Shown: piece by piece, positions 39,233-47,729 of the stretch
How the letters are laid out: each line of letters opens with the position of its first letter
Position numbering within the stretch: position 1 is the first letter of the stretch
Source: Clostridia bacterium
GTDB lineage: Bacteria; Bacillota; Clostridia; Oscillospirales; Acutalibacteraceae
Length of the DNA: 64,000 nucleotides
NCBI GenBank assembly: GCA_017439545.1
Contig: JAFSIW010000051.1
Coordinates: forward strand, 20,964-84,963
Reading direction: 5' to 3'
Notes under the pieces: generated by a model
The model's database searches: none
Told to the model about the DNA's origin: nothing
Seen by the model: only the letters and a program-made list of their open reading frames with translations
Translations under genes and position numbers: made by a program

Positions 39233-39724
39233 CTACTCCCCTTCTGATAAATGTTTTTCCATCAGATTGCCTTCATAAGCACCATCCACACAAGTACCTG
39301 CGTGAACATAACCTAAATTTTCGTAATAACGGTTTAACGCAAGATTCACCGTTTGGCAATCCAATCGCAAGACGTTGCCTCCCATTTGCAGGGTTTCTTG
39401 CTCGGCAAAAGAAAGCATGGTCACACCAAGCCCCCGATAATCAGGATGGGTTGCCAAATGATGCACGTACAAAGCTTTCGCAGGAGTGGGCCAGCGAGGA
39501 TCATCTCGTAAAAGCGCCATCACCCCAACCGTTTGACCGTAATCCACCGCAACGTATAAATCATCCTGTTCAACCCGAAACTCAAAATAAGAATGGGGAT
39601 ACACTCCTAGGTAATCCGTTTTATTCCATTGGTACAACCCCATATCGTCCATCCATTGAATTCGAAGTTTAAGTAAATCAAGAATATCGGGAATATCTTT
39701 TACGGTAGCTTTTCGAATGACCAT
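39233..39724 (-). CDS. GNAT-family N-acetyltransferase
   Basis: A 163-residue acetyltransferase starting MVIRKATVKDIPDILDLL, with LYVHHLATHPDYRGLGVTML (acetyl-CoA loop, read in pieces) and a final NLALNRYYENLGY. I chose the ATG at 39724 after AAGGAG rather than the longer reading. The acceptor is unknown. It precedes trmK by 3 nt, so it is in that operon. Confidence 0.88.
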   Translation of the reverse strand: MVIRKATVKDIPDILDLLKLRIQWMDDMGLYQWNKTDYLGVYPHSYFEFRVEQDDLYVAVDYGQTVGVMALLRDDPRWPTPAKALYVHHLATHPDYRGLGVTMLSFAEQETLQMGGNVLRLDCQTVNLALNRYYENLGYVHAGTCVDGAYEGNLMEKHLSEGE

Positions 39725-39827
39725 AGGCTGCTCCTTAAAATAATGCTTGCAATTTTGTACACCATGTATTATCATAATAGCAACACACAAAAAAAGCAAG
39801 TGTTTTTCGCACTTGGGGGAGGTCAAT

Positions 39828-40148
39828 ATGAAATACGATAAATACGGTGACCCCATTGTTGAGGTCTCCGACAAGTTAGAGGGCAAACGCAAAACTGCCA
39901 CCCTTGTTATGATTGCATTACAAGCAGTCCTGATTCTTGCCAACATTGTGGCAATGCTGATTCCCGGCGGCGTATATATGGTGTTTTTGACTGCATCCCT
40001 GTATATTTTCTTTTTTATTGCCTATCTAAAGGGTTGCACCGCTATTAAAGAGACTGGCAAGTTGCCTACTTATTGCAAGGTTGCCACCGTAATCAGCCCC
40101 ATTCTTTATGTACTGACCGCCGTTTTAGCAGTATTCAGCGGATTTTAA
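39828..40148 (+). CDS. small membrane protein of unknown function
   Basis: A 106-residue protein starting MKYDKYGDPIVEVS after GGGGGAGG, with a charged N-terminal segment and about three hydrophobic stretches (TLVMIALQAVLILANIVAML; VYMVFLTASLYIFFFIAYL; VISPILYVLTAVLAVF). I do not recognise a family. It stands alone between two divergent/neighbouring units and ends just before the pnuC leader. Confidence 0.7.
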   Translation: MKYDKYGDPIVEVSDKLEGKRKTATLVMIALQAVLILANIVAMLIPGGVYMVFLTASLYIFFFIAYLKGCTAIKETGKLPTYCKVATVISPILYVLTAVLAVFSGF

Positions 40149-40194
40149 TTCAATTAATTAATATTACTGCCACCGGGTAGAATAATGCAACATA

Positions 40195-40251
40195 AGCATT
40201 CGTTTACACATCGTTAGGTCTTTGAAGATGTGTGCACGAATGCTTTTTTTA
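40195..40251 (+). terminator. hairpin with U run directly before the PnuC-like gene
   Basis: The arms agcattcgt (40195-40203) and acgaatgct (40236-40244), extended by acacatc and gatgtgt, are followed by seven T and then by AAGGAG of the next gene. It may simply end the small membrane gene, or act as an attenuator for the transporter behind it. No other promoter is obvious between it and the transporter start. Confidence 0.7.
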
Positions 40252-40263
40252 AGGAGTAAATTC

Positions 40264-40965
40264 ATGAAAAAGCATTTCTCATATTTCACAATTTTTGAAT
40301 GGTGCTTGTGGTTGGGGTCAATGGCCGTCATTCTACTTTCATTTATTCTATTAAAACAAACATCCTTACTTAATCTTGTGGACTCTTTACTGGGCGCCAC
40401 GTCACTGATCTTTTTAGCCAAAGGCAATCCTTTTGGTCAGATCCTTATGATTCTGTTCAGCGGAATCTATGGAGTGATCTCTTATCAGTCGGCATATTAC
40501 GGCGAGGTGTTGACCTATGTTGGTATGACCGCGCCCATGTCATTATTGGCGTTGGTTTCTTGGCTCAAACACCCGTACAAGGGGAATCGGTCACAGGTTG
40601 CCGTTAAAACAATGAATCCCAAAGAGTTGTGGTTGGCTATTCCTCTCACGCTTCTTGTTACCGTAATATTTTATTTCTTGCTCAAAGCCTTGCACACGGC
40701 CAATCTGCCTGTGAGCACCCTTTCGGTCACCACCAGTTTTTTGGCGGTGTATCTCACCTTTCGTCGCAGTCCCTATTATGCGCTGGCTTATGCAGCTAAC
40801 GACCTTGTACTCATCGCACTTTGGTTAATGGCAACTCTGCAGAATCCCAATTATTGTTCCGTACTGACTTGCTTTGTTGTATTCTTAGTGAATGACCTTT
40901 ACGGGTTTATTTGTTGGCTTAAAATGGAAAAACAGCAAAATACAAACCAAAAAGGCGACAGTTAA
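40264..40965 (+). CDS. PnuC-like vitamin transporter
   Basis: A 233-residue integral membrane protein with about seven helices. It shows SLLGATSLIFLAKGNPFGQ and WLKHPY, followed in the C-terminal half by SPYYALAYAANDLVLIALWL in pieces, resembling PnuC-family facilitators that import nicotinamide riboside or a related vitamin by trapping after phosphorylation. The family level is secure; the exact substrate (NR, thiamine or another) is not. The ATG at 40264 follows AAGGAG. Confidence 0.8.
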   Translation: MKKHFSYFTIFEWCLWLGSMAVILLSFILLKQTSLLNLVDSLLGATSLIFLAKGNPFGQILMILFSGIYGVISYQSAYYGEVLTYVGMTAPMSLLALVSWLKHPYKGNRSQVAVKTMNPKELWLAIPLTLLVTVIFYFLLKALHTANLPVSTLSVTTSFLAVYLTFRRSPYYALAYAANDLVLIALWLMATLQNPNYCSVLTCFVVFLVNDLYGFICWLKMEKQQNTNQKGDS

Positions 40966-40980
40966 TGTCGCCCTTTTGGT
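40946..40980. terminator. bidirectional terminator overlapping the pnuC-like stop
   Basis: The arms accaaaaaggcgaca (40946-40960) and tgtcgcccttttggt (40966-40980) pair, with the TAA stop of the transporter gene in the 5-nt loop. It serves the transporter on + and the SpoVT gene on -. Confidence 0.85.
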
Positions 40981-41522
40981 TATTCTTCCATTTGTTTACC
41001 TAAAAACGCGGCGGCCACTTGTGCTAATTTTACGTCAGTTTCGGTAGGAACAGCACCACTCTCTGCCGCCATCATACAGACCGCACCAACCACGTCGCCG
41101 GCGGATAAAATTGGAACCGCAACTGCCGCCCGACGATCAATGCCTTCAAGCGGGAACAAAGTTCCTTCCGTGCCGGGTTTTAAAGTATAGGTTTTGCGCT
41201 GATCCATTAATTCTTCCAGTTGTACCGACAAACGCCGCTCCAACACCTCTCGCTTGGATATACCTGCCGCTGCAACGCAACCGTCACGGTCGCAAATAAT
41301 AACTGGTAAGGCACTTCCCTTGCCCATTACCTCCGCATATTGGGATGCCAGATTGGCCAGTTCACCAATGGGCGAATACTTTTTGAAGATCACATCCCCG
41401 TCGTTGCTGGTAAAAATTTCAAGCGGATCTCCTTCACGGATGCGCATCGTGCGGCGGATTTCTTTTGGGATAACAACTCTTCCCAGGTCGTCAATTCTTC
41501 TAACAATACCTGTTGCTTTCAT
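40980..41522 (-). CDS. spoVT: SpoVT-like AbrB/GAF transcriptional regulator
   Basis: A 180-residue regulator. The N-terminal AbrB swapped-hairpin domain reads MKATGIVRRIDDLGRVVIPK, then EIRRTMRIREGDPLEIF, and a GAF-like sensor domain (about 75-180) follows. SpoVT adjusts forespore sigma-G genes during sporulation. I chose the ATG at 41522, AAAGGAG upstream, because this start agrees with the family. Its promoter has a sigma-G-like form, and fragments of its 5' end are repeated at 47.5 and 49.0 kb. Confidence 0.93.
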   Translation of the reverse strand: MKATGIVRRIDDLGRVVIPKEIRRTMRIREGDPLEIFTSNDGDVIFKKYSPIGELANLASQYAEVMGKGSALPVIICDRDGCVAAAGISKREVLERRLSVQLEELMDQRKTYTLKPGTEGTLFPLEGIDRRAAVAVPILSAGDVVGAVCMMAAESGAVPTETDVKLAQVAAAFLGKQMEE

Positions 41523-41557
41523 ATATAAAAACTCCTTTGTTGATTTGATAACACTGT

Positions 41558-41587
41558 TATTATCTGTAAGCATTGGAGTTTTATACT
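41558..41587 (-). promoter_or_regulatory. sigma-G-like promoter of spoVT (copy 1)
   Basis: On the minus strand, AGTATA (41587-41582), a 17-nt spacer, then GATAATA (41564-41558). The layout matches forespore sigma-G/F promoters (gHATR and CATnnTA). Copies 2 and 3 keep the same spacing. The upstream XRE stop lies 9 nt above the -35. Confidence 0.75.
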
Positions 41588-41595
41588 GCTCATAA

Positions 41596-42720
41596 TTACT
41601 TTTTAAGATTAACTTCTTCTAATCGTTTTTTGAGTTTTTTAAATTCTTCTTTATCTCTCAATGATTCAAAACAACTATCGTCAAGATTATATAGCAATTG
41701 CGCTTGTAATGTTCCGTCCCAATTGGTGATTATGTTTCTTGGATTCCAAGTCATGTGATTAAACAATATAGAATTATATTTCTGTTCACCTAAATCTAAA
41801 ACGCTGTCATGATCTACTGCGGATTTTTCTGCAAGCAACAAATATTCAATAGCTTTACCAGGTATGTTCATTTGACAATACAACTTTGCAATCATTAAAT
41901 TATAGAGAGAAAGTTTACCGCTGCATAACAGTTCTTTTTCCTCGTCTCCAAGCATCATTTTATTAAGTTTGATAGCAGTTTGAAGAATTTCAATTCTTTC
42001 CTCTACTGTGAATCCTTGTCTCAAATCGCTACGACAAGCCATTTCATAAAGAATGCTGGAACTGTGGTCAATCATATACCTCATGTTGTGTTGGTTTTGT
42101 TTTAAACAATCTTCGCCCGAATGAATCCTGCTAAGTAGCATTTCTTTACAAGTAAACATATCAGGCATATTTTCGGCAAGTCGGATTGCTTCTTCCTTTT
42201 TGCCAATATGAGGATAATTGTAACAAAGTATTTGGATGGCACTATGTCTGATACCATCAACAGTACAGTCCTCTAAAACTCTTTCACACAAACCAATCGC
42301 TTCTTCTATAAATTTGTGTTCTTTGCGATATTTTTGTTGTTCAGTTGTAGCCCCATAAGACACTAACCCATACGCAAGATTCAACATCCATTGATAATTT
42401 CTTGGGTACAAATCAAGCACTCTGCGTGAAAGTTCTATTTTTTCCAAAACCTTTCCTTTGCGTCCAAGTTCATGATACTCTTTTTCGAATTGTTTTAATT
42501 CTTCATTATTTTTCTCTGGTTTTAATCCTAACAATTCATCCGAAGTTATACCAAAGAAATTCGCAATTTTTGGAACGAGCGTTATATCAGGCAGAGCGGT
42601 TCCGTTTTCCCACTTGCTAACCGCTTGATACGAAATATTAAGGTATTCCGCTAGCTTTTCTTGCGTTACATCCTGATGTTTTCTTAATTTTTTAATTGTT
42701 TCGCCAATTTTCAATGTCAT
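41596..42720 (-). CDS. XRE regulator with TPR-like C-terminus (unit 1, inverted)
   Basis: A 374-residue protein. It has an N-terminal XRE helix-turn-helix (IGETIKKLRKHQDVTQEKLA, then YQAVSKWENGTALPDI) and a long helical C-terminal part of TPR-like repeats up to the end. This layout is found in peptide-sensing RRNPP regulators as well as in many uncharacterised clostridial ones. I prefer the ATG at 42720 (MTLKIG) with AGGAGTG 8 nt upstream. It ends only 9 bp before the spoVT -35. It is a paralogue of the gene at 47799 but lies in the opposite direction relative to its flanking spoVT element. Confidence 0.85.
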   Translation of the reverse strand: MTLKIGETIKKLRKHQDVTQEKLAEYLNISYQAVSKWENGTALPDITLVPKIANFFGITSDELLGLKPEKNNEELKQFEKEYHELGRKGKVLEKIELSRRVLDLYPRNYQWMLNLAYGLVSYGATTEQQKYRKEHKFIEEAIGLCERVLEDCTVDGIRHSAIQILCYNYPHIGKKEEAIRLAENMPDMFTCKEMLLSRIHSGEDCLKQNQHNMRYMIDHSSSILYEMACRSDLRQGFTVEERIEILQTAIKLNKMMLGDEEKELLCSGKLSLYNLMIAKLYCQMNIPGKAIEYLLLAEKSAVDHDSVLDLGEQKYNSILFNHMTWNPRNIITNWDGTLQAQLLYNLDDSCFESLRDKEEFKKLKKRLEEVNLKK

Positions 42721-42846
42721 ACTTTTCACTCCTTAAAATTCACTCGAAAGCTTCCGTATTTTTATTATAAATGATCTTTTTCATAATTAGTATAACATAT
42801 TAGTTTATCTAAACGCAACCGTGGGTTGAGTTAGGAGTAAAAGTTA

Positions 42847-42873
42847 AGCGGAGTGGATTTCCACTCCGCTTTT
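42847..42873 (+). terminator. orphan terminator (T1), same family as T2 and T3
   Basis: The arms agcggagtgg (42847-42856) and ccactccgct (42861-42870) are followed by TTTT and CTATGTATA. The same stem-plus-CTaTGTATA block follows the XRE genes ending at 48905 and 50133. Here no plus-strand gene precedes it. The rest of 42721-43170 shows only this, the 19-bp repeat and no gene. Confidence 0.75.
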
Positions 42874-42943
42874 GCTATGTATAAAACCGCCGAAACCCTG
42901 ATTTTGACACCCTTGTGTTCAATAGGGCAAACTAGCGAAAACC

Positions 42944-42962
42944 CCATTGTTTATGCGGGTTT
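42944..42962. repeat. dispersed 19-bp repeat, copy 2
   Basis: ccattgtttatgcgggttt, same orientation as the copies at 6732 and 49002. It lies 71 nt after terminator T1; in unit 2 the matching distance from T2 is 65 nt. Confidence 0.5.
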
Positions 42963-43172
42963 CCTGGTTTTATGCTTATACTGAATTTCTCCTCACCATA
43001 GCCCAAAATGGTTCAAAAACACTCCAAAATGCGTTTGTGTATACTCGACAGAAGGCCGAAAAATACCCCAGAGGACTTAGTACGGGTTGTTGTTTTTGTT
43101 CTTAGTTAGTATCACACTTTTATAGAAATTATGAGCAGATTTTCCAATTGTTTTTAAATATTAATTGGGATA

Positions 43173-43207
43173 CAAAAAGGGCGATGACTTGTTTCGTCAT
43201 CGCCCTT
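43173..43207 (-). terminator. terminator of the GH13 gene
   Basis: The arms agggcgatgac (43178-43188) and gtcatcgccct (43196-43206) with TTTTT on the minus-strand side. It lies 76 nt beyond the stop. Confidence 0.88.
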
Positions 43208-43282
43208 AAGGTTTAAGGATTGTTACTTATTCTTTTGCGATGGTTCAAAAGGATTCCCCTCTGAATGAGCCACCTTATTTGT

Positions 43283-46200
43283 TTACTTTTCTACCGGAAA
43301 TTTATCAATCTTGTTAACCGTTTTTTTGAGGATATAAAGAGCGTCAACAGCATTGATCTTTCCGTTTCCATCGGTGTCGGCCTTGATAAATTGTTCTTCG
43401 GTGAGTTTTACTTTTCCAACAGTTGCCTTCAAAACCTCCAGGGCATCCACGGCATTGATTTTTCCATCACTGTTCACATCGCCGTAGGAAATGTCTGTGG
43501 CTGTGTGCCCAATCTCAACCTTTTGCTCCCCGGAACCGATTGCTGAATTGGCTGTTACAACAATATTGGTGTCATCTTTAATTGTTGCCCTTACTTCCAC
43601 TTTGTAGATGCCGTTGTCGGACAGGTTGCCGGGAAGAGTAAGCTGGTTGGAGGCTGCGCCTGCAATAGGCGTTGTGTCCTTATACCACTGATAGGTATAA
43701 TCTAAAATATCGGTATTCATATTCCCTATCGAAGCTGTAAGAATATACTGAGAGGCGCCGGATACCGTCAAAGTCACGCTGACATCGGGACTGAGCACAC
43801 TGCGCTTTATAAACAAGGTGTGATGGTCTGCAATACTTACCTTGGTCGAGTTCGTGATATTGGTATCGGTTACGGTGCCTTCTGAGTCTACAAGATACCA
43901 ATTGCTGTGGTCTCCGGAAAGACCTGTAATTGGGGAGAAAGGCAATTTGTCATACGTTTCATGGAAGGTTACAGTAATGGGATCAATGGGTTCGCCACCG
44001 TTTGTATCAAACCCAACGGTATACTTGTTGGGGGTATAAATAGCGGTAAAGGTCAGGTTTTCCGCAGGCATTGTCATCCCCTCGGTATAGCCCTGCCAAC
44101 CTGTAAGAGTATATCCGGCTTTACGGAAGGTTTCTTCAAAAATTGTGCTCGTGGGAATGGTAATAACCTCGCCGTGTTTGAAATCCTTTTCATAACCTCC
44201 GGCTGCACCGTCAGCAACAAAGGTAACGGTGTTGGCATTGCTTTGCCATACAGCCCTTGCCATGGAATTTACCGAGATATCTACCATGTCTCCCGGCTGA
44301 TAAATTGTTCCGTTAACGTTCCAGCCAAAGAAAGCCGTCTTTGAAGGCGCTATAAAAGTGCATTCGGGCAACACTGCCTTTTCACTGCCTTCAACAGTAA
44401 TGCTGTTTGCGGTGCCCAATCCGCCGTTTGCGGAAAAACGCAGGGTGCGGTTTGCCGCAGGCATTTCGGAAGCATCCAGTCCGGTAAAGCCATTTGCACA
44501 GCACACATATACCCGCATATTGCCTCTGCCGATAGGAGTTGCAGTTAGGGTACCGTTGGTAACGTTCTTTACATCTCCGGTAACTGCGTCTATATACTTG
44601 CCGTTGGGGATATTCTTAAAGGTTGCCTCATCGGTGATGGTGACAAGCGCCAGGCTGTCGATTCCCTCGGATTCATTGGTATAGCGCTTAATAAATGCCA
44701 TATTGCCGCTGACATACTTACCATCGGTGGTGTACTGACCCTTGCGCAGGGCGGGAACACTCATACGGATTGCATTAAGCTGGCGGATATGGGCGGAAAG
44801 ATGAGAGCTCAGTGTTTCACCGCTTTTCCCGTAGGCAGTAAAGTTCAGAAATGCATCCGAAGTTACGGAGCCTTCCATATTGTCACCGTAATAGGCGCGG
44901 CCGGTTTGGGAGAGGGGCAGGTTAGGTCCCACATCAATGGGCACATCCTTTTGAAACTCGATCTCGGTGCCGTAGAGAATGCTGGGAATGCCGCGTAAGG
45001 TGTACATCAAATTCAGGTTTTCCGCCCAGGCCTGAGTTCCCTGGGAATATCTGTTTTTTTCCATGCCGTCCGGACCGTAGTCTACATTATCCACACTGGT
45101 GAGATTCCAGGTTGCATCGTTCACGTACTGGTCCCCGTACTTTGCTATGTTGAAGGCAGAATTTGCACTGCCGAAGTTCCACATCATGTTATAATCATAT
45201 ATATGCATGCCGGAGAAATTGCTGTGGTCGGGCGTGTGATAGGTGATGCCGTCAAGCACAGCGTTGTTGCTGGTGGGTTCATCGCCAAGGGTACTGTGAG
45301 CGTTATAGTGGTCGATGGAGGTTTGGATATTGGCAGTGGGACTTGTGTTGTCCCAGTTGTTTTGCCACTGACTTTCGGTCTCTTTCCAGGTATAAAACTG
45401 CACCGAAGCGGAGGGATTATTTCGATTCCAGATGTCCAACGAGCGGTCAACCATCTCAATGTAGACATCAAGCTCCAAATCAGCGGCATCCAGCATATCT
45501 TTCAGGAGGGGCAGTATGCCCTCATTTAGGGTCCAGCGGTTGATATGAGATGCACTCATAAGCATAATGGCATCCACGCCCATTGCCGCATAGTTAAAGC
45601 AGCTTTCCGCAAGATACAGGGCAACCACGGGATTTTCGGTGTTCAAATCGATACAGTCGCCGGCCATACTGCCCTGTTGCGAAAGATAGTTGTCGAAATT
45701 CATATTTGTTTCACGGTGATAGATCTCATCGGAGTTTAAAGACTCCCTCAGCAGATCCATTCGTGCCTGAAACTGCTGAGCGACAGGCAACTGAGTATAG
45801 TTCGGATACTTTTCCAAAAGCAAATCGGTGGGCACCAATGCCTCCGTCATATCAGACCAGTCGTCATCCTTGTTTACGTCAAAGAGGTTCCTTAGATTTT
45901 CTTCACCAAAATTGGAGGTGTTGTTGATAACCACTTCCTGCATAACCTTAAGGCCTTTTGCATGGCAGGCGTCGATGAGATCCTCATAGGTATAGCCTTC
46001 GGACTCAAAGCGATAGTCGATCTCTTTGAGATTGATGGGGTGATATCCGTGGTAATCATAGCCGGAGGCGTTTTGCGCCACGGGGGTGAGGCGCAGGGCA
46101 GTAAAGCCCAAAGCCTTAATGTAATCCAGTTTTTCAATAAGGCCCTTAAAGTCGCCGCGCCAACCCGGATCGGTATCAGGATTCCCTGCCGTACCGTCAT

Positions 46201-46480
46201 CCCAGCAGTGAACGTTGTTGCTGCTGTCACCGTCGTAAAAGCGGGTGATGATCAGGTTGTAGACAGATTCATCTCTAAAATCTGTTCGGGTAGCGTTGAA
46301 TAGCACTTCATTAAAGGTTGTATTCCCTTTAAGATAGGGGCTGTTGCTTATGGTAGATGTACCCACCACTTTTTGACCGGTTTCGGTTGCAAAAACCGTT
46401 GACGGAATAAGGCTTAGCAGCATAATAATACTTAACACTATGCTGAGCAGTTGTTTTGCATATTGTTTTTTTGTTTTCAT
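43283..46480 (-). CDS. secreted dockerin-bearing GH13-like protein, catalytic residues replaced
   Basis: A 1065-residue secreted protein. Order: signal peptide (1-32), GH13-type barrel (about 60-640; WRGDFKGLIEKLDYIKALGF; GIPSILYGTEIEF), Listeria-Bacteroides-type beta repeats (about 690-880), an Ig-like domain (about 895-980) and a type I dockerin (about 995-1065) with two intact calcium loops, DVNSDGKINAVDALEVLK and DTDGNGKINAVDALYILK. The barrel has lost the active site: region I reads EVVINN (182-187; usual DVVxNH), region II VDAIMLMSASH (Met308 in place of the nucleophile Asp, Met306 for Arg), region IV DNVD (Val466 for His). The Glu342 of region III may remain. A dockerin implies docking to a cohesin scaffold. 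It is cotranscribed after a TetR gene. I infer a non-catalytic starch-binding component. Confidence 0.85.
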   Translation of the reverse strand: MKTKKQYAKQLLSIVLSIIMLLSLIPSTVFATETGQKVVGTSTISNSPYLKGNTTFNEVLFNATRTDFRDESVYNLIITRFYDGDSSNNVHCWDDGTAGNPDTDPGWRGDFKGLIEKLDYIKALGFTALRLTPVAQNASGYDYHGYHPINLKEIDYRFESEGYTYEDLIDACHAKGLKVMQEVVINNTSNFGEENLRNLFDVNKDDDWSDMTEALVPTDLLLEKYPNYTQLPVAQQFQARMDLLRESLNSDEIYHRETNMNFDNYLSQQGSMAGDCIDLNTENPVVALYLAESCFNYAAMGVDAIMLMSASHINRWTLNEGILPLLKDMLDAADLELDVYIEMVDRSLDIWNRNNPSASVQFYTWKETESQWQNNWDNTSPTANIQTSIDHYNAHSTLGDEPTSNNAVLDGITYHTPDHSNFSGMHIYDYNMMWNFGSANSAFNIAKYGDQYVNDATWNLTSVDNVDYGPDGMEKNRYSQGTQAWAENLNLMYTLRGIPSILYGTEIEFQKDVPIDVGPNLPLSQTGRAYYGDNMEGSVTSDAFLNFTAYGKSGETLSSHLSAHIRQLNAIRMSVPALRKGQYTTDGKYVSGNMAFIKRYTNESEGIDSLALVTITDEATFKNIPNGKYIDAVTGDVKNVTNGTLTATPIGRGNMRVYVCCANGFTGLDASEMPAANRTLRFSANGGLGTANSITVEGSEKAVLPECTFIAPSKTAFFGWNVNGTIYQPGDMVDISVNSMARAVWQSNANTVTFVADGAAGGYEKDFKHGEVITIPTSTIFEETFRKAGYTLTGWQGYTEGMTMPAENLTFTAIYTPNKYTVGFDTNGGEPIDPITVTFHETYDKLPFSPITGLSGDHSNWYLVDSEGTVTDTNITNSTKVSIADHHTLFIKRSVLSPDVSVTLTVSGASQYILTASIGNMNTDILDYTYQWYKDTTPIAGAASNQLTLPGNLSDNGIYKVEVRATIKDDTNIVVTANSAIGSGEQKVEIGHTATDISYGDVNSDGKINAVDALEVLKATVGKVKLTEEQFIKADTDGNGKINAVDALYILKKTVNKIDKFPVEK

Positions 46481-46524
46481 AATTTTTCCTCCATATAGGG
46501 ATTTAAAAAAATCGGATTTCTCCG

Positions 46525-47226
46525 TTATTTTTTTCTTTTCAGCAGATCAATAAGCACCTGCTCGGTTGTTTGATCTACGTACTCTCTGAATTTCTTTAAG
46601 GTGTCCAGCCCCAGCTTTTGATAATCCATTGAAAGCACCTTCTTGATTTTTTCATCCCGTATCTCTTTGGGAACGCTATAGATCGACAAGATCGTTCTGA
46701 GTGCTCCTGCCACACGAAGTTCTAAGCCGGCTGATTCAGTGGTTATAAAAAGTGTGGCATACTCAATACCCGAAACCAAACCTGCGGTTTGTGTAAAATG
46801 TTCCTCCGTCCAGTCAGAACAATATTCCTGAAACACCTCTTTGGCTCGTTCTTTATCGTTCTTACGAATCAGATCCATACAAAGCTCACTTCGATAAGCC
46901 GAGAGGAAGAAGTCTTTTGCCACTTCGTCCTGTTCACAGGCAGAAGCAATCGTCAAAAGTTCAAGGCAGATTGCTGTTATGGAGCTGTAGCCATCCTTGG
47001 CTTCTTCCACCATCAAATCCGACTGGTACTTACAAAGCATATTCACAAGCTCTGCCAACATATGCTCCTTCGTGGGAAAATAAAAGGTCATATTACCGGT
47101 GCTCATATTTAACGCCTTCGCCATGGAAGCCACTGTGGTTTTTGTAAAACCGTCGTTCAAAAAACAGTTTGCTGCAACTCGAACAATCTCACTCCGTGTA
47201 AGCTCTTTTCTATCTACTCGTATCAT
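46525..47226 (-). CDS. TetR/AcrR-family regulator
   Basis: A 233-residue regulator with the N-terminal TetR helix-turn-helix (RSEIVRVAANCFLNDGFTKT, then TVASMAKALNMSTGNMTFYF) and a helical ligand-binding half. AGGAGGT precedes the ATG at 47226. The stop is 44 nt before the GH13-like gene on the same strand, so the pair forms a unit. The regulator may control itself and the GH13-like gene; its ligand is unknown. Confidence 0.9.
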   Translation of the reverse strand: MIRVDRKELTRSEIVRVAANCFLNDGFTKTTVASMAKALNMSTGNMTFYFPTKEHMLAELVNMLCKYQSDLMVEEAKDGYSSITAICLELLTIASACEQDEVAKDFFLSAYRSELCMDLIRKNDKERAKEVFQEYCSDWTEEHFTQTAGLVSGIEYATLFITTESAGLELRVAGALRTILSIYSVPKEIRDEKIKKVLSMDYQKLGLDTLKKFREYVDQTTEQVLIDLLKRKK

Positions 47227-47291
47227 ACTTGTGTTACCTCCTATCGTTCTCGGAATTTTGCAGATTGGTTTTCTTGTTTGTACTTTTACCT

Positions 47292-47320
47292 ATCATAGCA
47301 CGCATCCTACGAAAATACAA
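47292..47320 (-). promoter_or_regulatory. promoter of the TetR-GH13 unit
   Basis: On the minus strand, TTGTAT (47320-47315), a 17-nt spacer, TATGAT (47297-47292). Flanking CCTAT and ATAGG form a 5-bp inverted pair around it, a possible TetR site. Confidence 0.7.
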
Positions 47321-47356
47321 TAGGTTTTAAAAATTATTCTATTTTTTATATACAGA

Positions 47357-47389
47357 AAAGCCGAATAAGTTTTATACTCATCCGGCTTT
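47357..47389 (-). terminator. possible terminator below mini-ORF copy 2
   Basis: AAAGCCG (57-63 of this hundred) pairs with CGGCTTT (83-89), with a large partly paired loop. It lies between the copy-2 mini-ORF and the TetR promoter. The stem is short and the T run poor, so it may be weak. Confidence 0.4.
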
Positions 47390-47544
47390 GTGACAGTTTG
47401 AATATTTAGTTTTAGCTGCGTTAGCGCTGTGAAAAACGGCCATCCCTTCGCGTTTTAAGTCGAAAATAGCCCATTTACGAAATATTTTTGCTCTAAAATC
47501 GCCCAAAAACCAAGCATTTATAAGAGTTTATCGCACTTTTGTGT

Positions 47545-47592
47545 TTAAATAACACATTCCTCTATACGACGTACTATTCCTGTTGCTTTCAT
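47545..47592 (-). CDS. spoVT-leader mini-ORF, copy 2 (15 codons)
   Basis: The ATG at 47592, with AAGGAG at its normal distance, encodes MKATGIVRRIEECVI and stops at 47545. The first ten residues equal those of SpoVT, and the next (Glu for Asp) is conservative. Compared with spoVT the codons differ at six places, all synonymous within those ten (GGT/GGA, ATT/ATA, GTT/GTA, AGA/CGT twice, ATT/ATA). It could be a decayed spoVT copy or a real short peptide. The remainder of 47227-47798 has no other gene; it holds the TetR and XRE promoters and the sigma-G-like promoter. Confidence 0.5.
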   Translation of the reverse strand: MKATGIVRRIEECVI

Positions 47593-47627
47593 ATATACAT
47601 TTCTCCTTAAATTTCATATCGTGATGT

Positions 47628-47657
47628 TAGGATATGTAAATCGAGGGGATTTATACT
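47628..47657 (-). promoter_or_regulatory. sigma-G-like promoter, copy 2
   Basis: AGTATA (47657-47652), 17 nt, TATCCTA (47634-47628) on the minus strand. It keeps the layout of the spoVT promoter; homology to the other copies stops just above the -35. Confidence 0.65.
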
Positions 47658-47729
47658 GTGTGAATTTACTTTTCGGACTATTCTTGGTATATTAACTATT
47701 GCTTGATATACTAAACAACGAATTGATAA

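Noticed and set aside
41596-47660. 6-kb integrated element bordered by spoVT copies 1 and 2 as attachment sites
   Set aside because: No recombinase is present, and the synonymous codon differences argue against copies made by one recent site-specific insertion. Kept only as part of the array hypothesis.
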